Source: a virus
Length of the DNA stretch: 64,000 nucleotides
Strand: one strand, 5' to 3'
Virus record (IMG/VR): IMGVR_UViG_3300036852_000134
Location: 18,865 to 82,864 of that record
The position numbers and the translations under genes are program-made. The notes under the pieces are model-generated. The model ran no database searches. It was given only the letters and a program-made list of their open reading frames with translations, and had not been told where the DNA came from. Of this stretch, positions 44,989 through 51,020 are shown piece after piece; position 1 is the stretch's first letter; the number at the start of each line of letters is the position of its first letter.

Positions 44989-45228
44989 CTAATCCTTGTT
45001 CTCGTAGCGGAGCGGCACCCCAGCGAGCAGGCACACGCCGCGCACGATCCTGATGGCGTCCTTGATGCGGTTTGCCATCTCATCGTCGTAGTCGGCCAAC
45101 TCGCCGTTCGCGATCATCCGATCAAGTTCTCGCCCAACGATGTCGTACTTGTTGAGCTGTGCCAGGCTCTCCAGCGTCAGAGGCTTCTCCGTGGCGTGAA
45201 CCTCAGGTCCGCTCGCTGCGTCTGCCAT
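44989..45228 (-). CDS. hypothetical protein
   Basis: 79 residues from ATG 45228 after GGAGAAG. A helix (LTLESLAQLNKYDIVGRELDRMIANGELADYDDEMANRIKDAIRIV) and short end. Unknown. Confidence 0.6.
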   Translation of the reverse strand: MADAASGPEVHATEKPLTLESLAQLNKYDIVGRELDRMIANGELADYDDEMANRIKDAIRIVRGVCLLAGVPLRYENKD

Positions 45229-45239
45229 CTTGCTTCTCC

Positions 45240-45446
45240 TCATGGTTGCTTGGCGGGTTCCGCAAGTGCCGCGCGCAACGCAACTTCGGTGATGTCGTCA
45301 AGCATGGCGTCGGCGGCGCTGTCGCTACCTGGAACGAGCCATCCACCTGACCAGCCCTCTGGGTACTCCATGTTGTCGTCCACCAGCTCGGCCTTGATCG
45401 ACTCGCGCACCGCTGTCCACTTCGGATGGTCTCTCAGCTTGGACAT
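45240..45446 (-). CDS. hypothetical protein
   Basis: 68 residues. Trp/Gly-rich middle (MEYPEGWSGGWLVPGSDSAADAMLDDITEVALRAAL). Follows the recombinase in the array. Unknown. Confidence 0.6.
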   Translation of the reverse strand: MSKLRDHPKWTAVRESIKAELVDDNMEYPEGWSGGWLVPGSDSAADAMLDDITEVALRAALAEPAKQP

Positions 45447-45457
45447 TGCCTTGCCTC

Positions 45458-46096
45458 CTATTCCTTCTCACGCCGTAGCCGGCGCAGCTTCACTCGATTG
45501 TAGCGGACGCGCACGATGGTGGGCGTCTTGCCCCAGCTCGCCGTGATTGTCTTCACCGACTCGCCGGCAGCGTAGCGGCGCTCGAACTCGGCCTTGCGCT
45601 TGGCGGTGAAGAACAGCGGCTTGCCCAAGCGCATGCCCCGCAACTTGGCTTCTGCCATCCCGTCCCGCGTGCGCTCTCGGATCAGGCCGCGCTCGAACTC
45701 CGCCAGTGCTCCCAGCATGTGGAACAGGAACCGCCCGCCCGGCGTGGTGGTGTCTATCTGCTCTGTGGTGCTGCGAAAGCCGACGCCGCGCGCCTCCAGG
45801 TCGCCCACGATCTGCAGCAGCTCCCTGAGCGAGCGGCCCAGCCGATCCAGCTTGTAGACCACCAGCGTGTCGCCGCGCCGGCAGTCGAGCAAAGCGAGAT
45901 CGCGCTGCGGCCGTTTGGCCTTCACACCGCTGACCGTCTCGCTCCAGATTTGGTCCTTGTCCACGCCGGCCCGCACCAGGGCGCTGACCTGCATGGCCAT
46001 GTCCTGGTCCGCGGTCGAGACGCGCGCATATCCGATCAGGCGCCCGACGTACTCTGTCGGCCGCTTCGCACGTTTTTGCTCTCTGACGCGTACCAT
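45458..46096 (-). CDS. serine recombinase (resolvase/invertase)
   Basis: 212 residues from ATG 46096. LIGYARVSTADQ with catalytic Ser 27, YKLDRLGRSLRELLQ and TPGGRFLFHMLGALAEFERGLIRERTRDG are the resolvase signatures. The C-terminal HTH ends VRVRYNRVKLRRLRR. A perfect GCTTTCCG/CGGAAAGC palindrome at 46103-46124 just upstream could be its site. A phage with a tyrosine integrase and a serine recombinase may use this one for inversion or resolution. Confidence 0.9.
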   Translation of the reverse strand: MVRVREQKRAKRPTEYVGRLIGYARVSTADQDMAMQVSALVRAGVDKDQIWSETVSGVKAKRPQRDLALLDCRRGDTLVVYKLDRLGRSLRELLQIVGDLEARGVGFRSTTEQIDTTTPGGRFLFHMLGALAEFERGLIRERTRDGMAEAKLRGMRLGKPLFFTAKRKAEFERRYAAGESVKTITASWGKTPTIVRVRYNRVKLRRLRREKE

Positions 46097-46102
46097 TCGC
46101 AA

Positions 46103-46124
46103 GCTTTCCGCAACGACGGAAAGC
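46103..46124. promoter_or_regulatory. 8-bp palindrome ahead of the recombinase
   Basis: GCTTTCCG and CGGAAAGC around a 6-base centre, 6 bases upstream of the start codon. Candidate operator or recombination half-site pair. Confidence 0.45.
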
Positions 46125-46150
46125 AAGGATATTGCAGCCGCCTATCCTTG

Positions 46151-46360
46151 TCATTTGCGGTCTGCCTTCGCGGGGTGCGCCTCGATGTAGGCCAGGATTG
46201 CTTGCAGCGTGGCCACAGTGCCGGAGCCGTCGCGCACTCTCTTCACCGCTCGCGCGTTCGCGCATGCCAGCAGGCCAAGGCGGGACTCGGCCATACCTGT
46301 CTGCTTCAACCACTTGTCGATCTTGTCGAGTGCCTGCGCCACCAGATCGCCTTCCGACAT
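46151..46360 (-). CDS. HTH-like regulator
   Basis: 69 residues from ATG after GGAGGG. LDKIDKWLKQTGMAESRLGLLACANARAVKRVRDGSGTVATLQAILAYIEAH resembles a compact HTH. First gene of the leftward array; may control it. Confidence 0.6.
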   Translation of the reverse strand: MSEGDLVAQALDKIDKWLKQTGMAESRLGLLACANARAVKRVRDGSGTVATLQAILAYIEAHPAKADRK

Positions 46361-46429
46361 GCCGCCCTCCCAAGCCCTTGGCGGGCATAGGGTAGGACGC
46401 ACGGATTAACAACTATCGTGGCGGCGACA

Positions 46430-46469
46430 TTGACAGACGTGTTGACAGACGTCAAGCTATACGTATAGA
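46430..46469 (+). promoter_or_regulatory. promoter with duplicated TTGACAGACGT
   Basis: Direct repeat of TTGACAGACG at 46430-46439 and 46442-46451. The second TTGACA (46442-46447) with a 16-base spacer and TATAGA (46464-46469) makes a good plus-strand promoter reading toward 46525 and 46713. Confidence 0.55.
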
Positions 46470-46524
46470 TGATTGTCGTTGCGACTGTTGAGAAGCCGCG
46501 AATTGGCTAGCTCAGGAGACCGAC

Positions 46525-46608
46525 ATGGTGCCGTTGCCCCGCTGTGGTTGCGGTGGGAAAGTGGCCTACCAACGAGCCAGGGAACGCCGCCAGCCATCAG
46601 AGGCGTGA
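46525..46608 (+). pseudogene. frameshifted Lar-like zinc-finger remnant
   Basis: Frame MVPLPRCGCGGKVAYQRARERR... is preceded by GGAG but stops after 27 codons. In another frame just downstream, VTPRECGPSAASDRT would be the second Cys half of a small zinc finger like restriction-alleviation proteins. One frameshift would rejoin them. Could also be two unrelated frames. Confidence 0.35.
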
Positions 46609-46712
46609 CGCCGCGAGAGTGTGGACCGAGCGCAGCATCGGACCGAACTGCGAAGCCCCGGATACCGCTGCGAGTCCGGGGCACCGATTAGCGAAGGAAA
46701 CCGCCCCCGGCA

Positions 46713-47099
46713 ATGACCAAGCCCTACACAGCCGGCCCTTGGCATTGGGTTGACGCCGATGACGACGAGCCGCTCGACATGACTGGGACCGACGATTTCG
46801 GAGCAGCGTCGCTGCGTTCCGTAAAAGAGTACGGAAATAGCGTGCTCACGGGCGAGCCTATCGAGGAGACGCGGACGGATGTCGTAGACGGCAAGAGCTA
46901 TACGTCGTTCGCCCTGCCGAAGTTCATCGCCAACGTAGAGGAGTTGGAGGAGGGCGAGGAGATGGCCGCCAACTACCGACTCCTCATGCTGGCGCCGGAC
47001 CTCGCCGACTACGTGTACGAGCGTGCTGCGGCGGGCGATCCGGTCGCTGACAAGCTAGTCGCAAAAATCGAGGGCCGCGACGGCCCGCCAACACCGTAG
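46713..47099 (+). CDS. conserved phage protein (GPW family)
   Basis: 128 residues. YTAGPWHW start and ANYRLLMLAPDLADYVYERA end are the typical head and tail of a widespread phage family of unknown function. The middle is acidic (EELEEGEEM). Expressed from the promoter at 46442. Confidence 0.75.
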   Translation: MTKPYTAGPWHWVDADDDEPLDMTGTDDFGAASLRSVKEYGNSVLTGEPIEETRTDVVDGKSYTSFALPKFIANVEELEEGEEMAANYRLLMLAPDLADYVYERAAAGDPVADKLVAKIEGRDGPPTP

Positions 47100-47100
47100 G

Positions 47101-47250
47101 ATGACCCCCGCAATGTGGAACCGCTTCAGATGGCACCTCGCCTTAGCGATCAGTCGCCTGGGATGGTGGGTGATGCCGGAGCCGCAGCGGTCGCGCTGCT
47201 ACAAGGATTTCAGCGGCGCGCTTGAGCAGATCAAAACACGCGAAGGATGA
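47101..47250 (+). CDS. 49-residue hypothetical protein
   Basis: Starts one base after the previous stop. Amphipathic N-terminal half (WNRFRWHLALAISRLGWWVM) and a polar end. Unknown. Confidence 0.55.
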   Translation: MTPAMWNRFRWHLALAISRLGWWVMPEPQRSRCYKDFSGALEQIKTREG

Positions 47251-47261
47251 CCACCGCCGAT

Positions 47262-47372
47262 CTAAGCGGCCTTCAGCGCGACGACTGCGATGGCCAACGC
47301 CGCGAGCATAAACGCGATGTCGCAGCATAGCAGCCACCGGCTGCGCCAGGCTAGCCGAGCCACCCGAGCCAC
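47262..47372 (-). CDS. 36-residue membrane peptide
   Basis: GTG start inside the end of the next gene upstream. A single hydrophobic segment (WLLCCDIAFMLAALAIAVVAL) after basic residues. Could be a small holin or an antiholin, being in the lysis region. Low certainty. Confidence 0.4.
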   Translation of the reverse strand: MARVARLAWRSRWLLCCDIAFMLAALAIAVVALKAA

Positions 47373-47713
47373 TTCATCCCACCAATGATGTATGCCGGCC
47401 AGAGCACGACGCGCGACCAGACCAAGATGCGCCAGAGCTTGTGTGCGAGCTCGAACCTTTTTGATAGCTCGTGGAGGCGATCCCAGGTCGCGATGAGACC
47501 AGACCTCTTGGGCGGAGGCGCCGTTGGCTTTCCCATTCGCACTGCCTCCAGGACTTGGCCGGTAAGCACTAGGTGGCGTTCGTGAGTAGCCTGGGAAATC
47601 TCCTGCCCTCGGCGCAGTTCTGTTTGCTGCTTGGAGATCTGCCGCAGGTATCCCATCAGAAACGAGGAAGCCAGATCGCTCGATGTCCCGTCTCGTGATC
47701 CTTGTTGCGCCAT
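47351..47713 (-). CDS. membrane protein (lysis-region)
   Basis: 120 residues. Polar, charged first 80 residues then a hydrophobic C-terminal helix (LWRILVWSRVVLWPAYIIGGMKWLGWLG). The topology is reversed relative to most holins. Lies near the lysis genes; role unknown. The site at 47884-47900 is upstream. Confidence 0.55.
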   Translation of the reverse strand: MAQQGSRDGTSSDLASSFLMGYLRQISKQQTELRRGQEISQATHERHLVLTGQVLEAVRMGKPTAPPPKRSGLIATWDRLHELSKRFELAHKLWRILVWSRVVLWPAYIIGGMKWLGWLG

Positions 47714-47883
47714 TACCTAGGGCTTTCGCTGGCATGTCCGTTCCTCGGTGGCATCGCCACATTCTACGGCTAAGCTCTTGCCTGCCGCTGTCATGGACTT
47801 ATCCTCCATGGCTGTTCGGAAGTGGCTCTCCGGTTCGGTTCCCGCCGGCCGGAGGGCCGCGCTCGTACGCACTGCGACGGAAC

Positions 47884-47900
47884 GGTGTAAATTTTACACC
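47884..47900. promoter_or_regulatory. 17-bp palindrome with iteron-like core
   Basis: GGTGTAAA-T-TTTACACC, perfect. Its core GTAAATTTTAC has the same GTAA-N3-TTAC form as the origin iterons at 23.3-23.46 kb. It lies between two minus-strand lysis-region genes. Confidence 0.5.
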
Positions 47901-47902
47901 AT

Positions 47903-48151
47903 TTACTTCTGGGTGATCGTCCTGACGTAGCGCTGAAGCCTCCGTAGCCGGTCCTTCTCAGTCGAGGCGTCTCTGCGAAGTTCGGCGTGCTTCATGACGA
48001 GGTCGTCGCCGGCCTTGAGATCCGAGAGCTTGGCCGGCGGGACCATCAGGGCTTTCGCCGGGGGCTCAAGCTGGGATGGCGAGATCGAACCTGTGCATGC
48101 CGTGAACATGAGCGCGGAACATGCGCAAATTACCACGAAACTTGCTCTCAT
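47903..48151 (-). CDS. outer-membrane lipoprotein, o-spanin-like
   Basis: 82 residues with a lipoprotein signal (CACSALMFTAC, lipobox Cys near residue 19), then a Pro-containing stretch and a charged helix (HAELRRDASTEKDRLRRLQRYVRTITQ). This is the layout of phage o-spanins, which act with an inner-membrane spanin to fuse membranes at lysis. Adjacent Rz-like candidate is at 48984. Confidence 0.6.
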   Translation of the reverse strand: MRASFVVICACSALMFTACTGSISPSQLEPPAKALMVPPAKLSDLKAGDDLVMKHAELRRDASTEKDRLRRLQRYVRTITQK

Positions 48152-48243
48152 GGTGGTGGTTTCCTGTGGGTTTTGGATTCAGTCCGAGGGCGGGATGTGG
48201 TAGGGTTCGGAACTAATTGTGAGGAGCCTGCGGGGGAAGTGAG

Positions 48244-48978
48244 ATGGCAAAGGAATACAAGAACGACCCCAAAACGGTCGAAGAAGTGCGACTTGCGGGA
48301 TTGCGCTTCATGCGGAAGCTAACCCTGGATCAATCGCTTGCCGAAGACATCGTGAGCCAGACCATCACGTATTGCCTTGGCCATCACGACCCGACCGTAG
48401 TTTTGCGTTGGCCGTATGTGCGCAAGGCTCTACTGAGCAACTTTCGGGTGCACTACCGCAACAAGCGAGAGCTTGAAGCGGACTTTAGCGCGGATGGCGA
48501 GGCGCACGAGATCGTTGCTGTGACCTACCCAAACCAAGAAATGTGGCTAATTCTCTCCGACATTGAAGTGGGCCTAGCGGCGCTGCCAGAGTCGACGGCT
48601 GCGATCATCAGGCTGGTCGCAGTGGGTTTTGAGAAGGATGAAGTTGCTGCGCAGCTTTGTATCCCGGTCACAGAGGTCACATGGCGGCTGCGAGCCGGCC
48701 GGCGCATCCTGCGCGACAAGGGTTTCTGGAACGACGACAGGGAATACGGGAACATGCATGTAGGCATTCGCCGCCGCGCTCATCGGTGGGCGGCACGCAT
48801 CAAGGTCGATGGCAACACTGTGCACCTTGGGTCGTTCGCAACAGCCGCCGAGGCCGCTAAAGCCTATCAGGAAGCCGTCATAAGGTTTGAGGGACGGGCG
48901 CGACGGGACGGGCGTGGGGTTCCACGCGCGAAGAGGCGGCACGAGAATGACGATATTGGGTTAGCGCTCGCTGCGTGA
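48244..48978 (+). CDS. sigma-factor/AP2 domain fusion
   Basis: 244 residues. N-terminal part: LDQSLAEDIVSQTITYCLGHHDPTVVLRWPYVRKALLSNFRVHYRNKRELE (ECF region 2-like) and ALPESTAAIIRLVAVGFEKDEVAAQLCIPVTEVTWRLRAGRRIL (region 4-like). C-terminal part (about 170-225): GNMHVGIRRRAHRWAARIKVDGNTVHLGSFATAAEAAKAYQEAV, an AP2 DNA-binding domain. I know of no such fusion. It may be a phage transcription factor for late genes. It lies antisense between spanin genes. Confidence 0.75.
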   Translation: MAKEYKNDPKTVEEVRLAGLRFMRKLTLDQSLAEDIVSQTITYCLGHHDPTVVLRWPYVRKALLSNFRVHYRNKRELEADFSADGEAHEIVAVTYPNQEMWLILSDIEVGLAALPESTAAIIRLVAVGFEKDEVAAQLCIPVTEVTWRLRAGRRILRDKGFWNDDREYGNMHVGIRRRAHRWAARIKVDGNTVHLGSFATAAEAAKAYQEAVIRFEGRARRDGRGVPRAKRRHENDDIGLALAA

Positions 48979-48983
48979 GCAGC

Positions 48984-49268
48984 CTACTTCACCAGCCCAA
49001 GCCAAACCGCCGTATCCTTGTCCAGAATAAGCGTCTGCTTCAGGTTGGCTTTGACGGTCTCGTCAACGTCCTTGCCGGCCTTATCGTTCGCCGCGATCTC
49101 CGCTTCGTCCTTGCCGCGCTGTTCGACGATGGGGGCGTTCACAGCGGCTAGTTCCGCTGCGTTCTCACCCTTCTCAAAGCGCCGGCCCATGTTGAAGATG
49201 CCAGCGACGATCATGCCGCCGACGACGACAAGTGCGATACCGGCGTAGAGGTTCTTGCCTCCCATCAT
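48984..49268 (-). CDS. membrane-anchored helical protein (i-spanin-like)
   Basis: 94 residues: N-terminal membrane helix (YAGIALVVVGGMIVAGIFNM), then a charged coil (RRFEKGENAAELAAVNAPIVEQRGKDEAEIAANDKAGKDVDETVKANLKQTLIL). Fits an Rz-like inner-membrane spanin. Its partner candidate is the lipoprotein at 47903. ATGA overlap with the endolysin gene. Confidence 0.6.
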   Translation of the reverse strand: MMGGKNLYAGIALVVVGGMIVAGIFNMGRRFEKGENAAELAAVNAPIVEQRGKDEAEIAANDKAGKDVDETVKANLKQTLILDKDTAVWLGLVK

Positions 49269-50260
49269 CTTGCGTTCCTCCCCTTCGCCGCGTCGTCGTA
49301 TCTTGCATAGAGTGCGTACAGACAGCCTGCAATTGTGATGGCGAACGCAACCTTTGCAACACTCATACCGAGGCCCGAGAGGACATCCTTGGCCGGCGCG
49401 AGTAGTGCGATCTGATTGGCAGCGATTGCAAAGAAGTCCTGGAACATCGCCAGCAGTCCACCAAGAAGCCCACCCAAGGCACCGAAGACGGTGCGCGAGG
49501 ATTTCATCGTGGCTGCAACAGGGGATGGGGGCGGGACCGTGGTTTTCACGCTCGCTGCAACCGTTTCAGCCTCCTCGGAAGCTTCCGCCGGCAGCGCGTC
49601 CCACCAAATCCCTTGCGCCTTCTTGAACCAGGCTTCCCGATGTTCCATGCCGTTCGGATAGATGCCGGAGTGCGCAGAGCCAGTGTTGATCGCCTTGCTG
49701 ACGCCCATAAGGTCATTGGCGTCGGCCAGCGCGTTGCAGCCCGACTCCTTCCACTCAGCGCACGCGAACCGAAGGGTTGCCTCAGGATCGTCGAGAATGT
49801 CCGGCCGGATCTCGATCTTGAGCCGATCGCAGTACTTCTGGACGGCGTAGCGGCCTGTGGTCTGAATGAACCCACCGCCTCTGAACGCGTAGCCATCGGG
49901 ATGCGGCTTGTCGATCGTGCCCTTGCCGTTGCCCATCCTGCCGCCGTAGGCCCAATCCGCCAGCGCTACAGGGTTGCGCACCAGCTTCTTGAGGTTGGCC
50001 GCGGTCTCCTTCTTGGCGCGCGCCGGCCACACCTCGCCAATGCGCTTCACGGTGGCATAGGTGAGGCTCTCGCGGACGATGGTGCCACCCCCAGTCTCGG
50101 CCCCTACCTGCCCCATGAAGTGGGAGAAGCGCTTGCCGTTATCGAGGATGCCGGCTTCGGCCAGATGCTCCTTGCCGTCCAGCAGCGCCCGGCGATAGAA
50201 GTCCGCCATCTTGGGCGCGAACCGGCGCAGCTCGGCTTCCGAGAAGTCGATGGTGCTCAT
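49265..50260 (-). CDS. GH19 endolysin with C-terminal membrane segments
   Basis: 331 residues. GH19 core: HFMGQVGAETGGG with catalytic Glu 55, YAFRGGGFIQTTGRYAVQKYC and NDLMGVSKAINTG. After residue about 235 comes a Pro-rich linker and at least two hydrophobic stretches (FGALGGLLGGLLAMFQDFFAIAANQIALLA and MSVAKVAFAITIAGCLYALYA). The C-terminal membrane part is unlike a plain soluble endolysin and may localise or regulate it. Starts at ATG 50260. Confidence 0.85.
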   Translation of the reverse strand: MSTIDFSEAELRRFAPKMADFYRRALLDGKEHLAEAGILDNGKRFSHFMGQVGAETGGGTIVRESLTYATVKRIGEVWPARAKKETAANLKKLVRNPVALADWAYGGRMGNGKGTIDKPHPDGYAFRGGGFIQTTGRYAVQKYCDRLKIEIRPDILDDPEATLRFACAEWKESGCNALADANDLMGVSKAINTGSAHSGIYPNGMEHREAWFKKAQGIWWDALPAEASEEAETVAASVKTTVPPPSPVAATMKSSRTVFGALGGLLGGLLAMFQDFFAIAANQIALLAPAKDVLSGLGMSVAKVAFAITIAGCLYALYARYDDAAKGRNAR

Positions 50261-50353
50261 CGTCTCTCCTTGTCGGGTTTCACGCGGTGGGTACAAGAAA
50301 GCCCGCAGGGGCGCTCCTACGGGCGTGGGATGGGGGAATGTGGGGAAAGGAAC

Positions 50354-50563
50354 CTACCTGAGGTCAGGGTCGGTGAGTGCAGACTCGATCATCCGAACCG
50401 CGATGTTTCGATTGCGCACCTGAGATCGACTGTAGCCCACGGTGGCGGTGATGCCGGTGGGCACGTGCGTCACCTTCACGTCGCATGGCTCAACGCCAAC
50501 GTGCTGGCCGCCGCGATGGTCCCGACGCAAGGTCTCTACCTTTAGGTCTTCGGCCGGTATCAC
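50354..50563 (-). CDS. stand-alone RF-1 (GGQ) domain protein
   Basis: 69 residues: KVETLRRDHRGGQHVGVEPCDVKVTHVPTGITATVGYSRSQVRNRNIAVRMIESAL, with GGQ at residues 18-20. This is the peptidyl-tRNA hydrolysis domain of class I release factors and ArfB/ICT1, without codon recognition or ArfB's basic tail. It could free stalled ribosomes during lysis or infection. Confidence 0.85.
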   Translation of the reverse strand: MIPAEDLKVETLRRDHRGGQHVGVEPCDVKVTHVPTGITATVGYSRSQVRNRNIAVRMIESALTDPDLR

Positions 50564-50609
50564 CGCGCCTCTCTCCTACCTCTGCGGCTCTCTCAGCCTG
50601 ACTCCAGGC

Positions 50610-50702
50610 CTACCAGAACAAGAAGCTAAGGCCGACTAGAGCGAGCGCTACCCACGCCCATCGCGTCTCGCGGAAGAATTTGATCGTCGCGGCTTCTCTC
50701 AT
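50610..50702 (-). CDS. 30-residue membrane peptide
   Basis: Charged N-terminal half (REAATIKFFRETR) then one helix (WAWVALALVGLSFLFW). Between the RF-1 gene and the 50712 gene. Small size limits confidence. Confidence 0.45.
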   Translation of the reverse strand: MREAATIKFFRETRWAWVALALVGLSFLFW

Positions 50703-50711
50703 GGTCGCTCC

Positions 50712-50936
50712 CTACCTCATCGGCTCCCGCAACCGTACAGCCTCGTTGAGAGCGTCAGCAACGCGCTTGGCGTTTTCCTGGGTGAAGCACTCGCAGACGG
50801 CTTCGTACTGCAAATCGCCAGTGCGGGGGTCGCGGTAGTGCTCCCCATGGATGACTACGGGTTCCTCAGTATCGACCACAGTGAAGTCGAAGCAACAGTG
50901 GGCTGACTGGGAGTAGGAGACAACCTTGAACCTCAT
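50712..50936 (-). CDS. hypothetical protein
   Basis: 74 residues from ATG 50936. Alternating strands (MRFKVVSYSQSAHCCFDFTVVDTEEPVVIHGEHY) then a helix (ENAKRVADALNEAVRLREPM). Unknown family. Confidence 0.65.
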   Translation of the reverse strand: MRFKVVSYSQSAHCCFDFTVVDTEEPVVIHGEHYRDPRTGDLQYEAVCECFTQENAKRVADALNEAVRLREPMR

Positions 50937-50995
50937 CTCGGCTTGCGCTCCTTGGCGCCTTCCTTGAGTTTGGAGAACTCCAAGCCGAGCCGCAC
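50933..50995 (-). CDS. possible 20-residue basic peptide
   Basis: GTG start after GGTGAG, stop overlapping the next ATG (ATGA). Basic helical (RLGLEFSKLKEGAKERKPR). Only packing supports it. Confidence 0.3.
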   Translation of the reverse strand: MRLGLEFSKLKEGAKERKPR

Positions 50996-51020
50996 CAGGC
51001 GACACTCACCCTAGCTTGTA

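Noticed and set aside
40131-46360. A tRNA or toxin-antitoxin cluster in the small-gene array
   Set aside because: No toxin signatures or paired genes seen; products look unrelated and mostly coiled-coil.
47262-47762. Long minus-strand frame across the lysis-region membrane gene
   Set aside because: The first two-thirds is the shadow of 47351-47713; only the last 36 codons were kept as a possible peptide.
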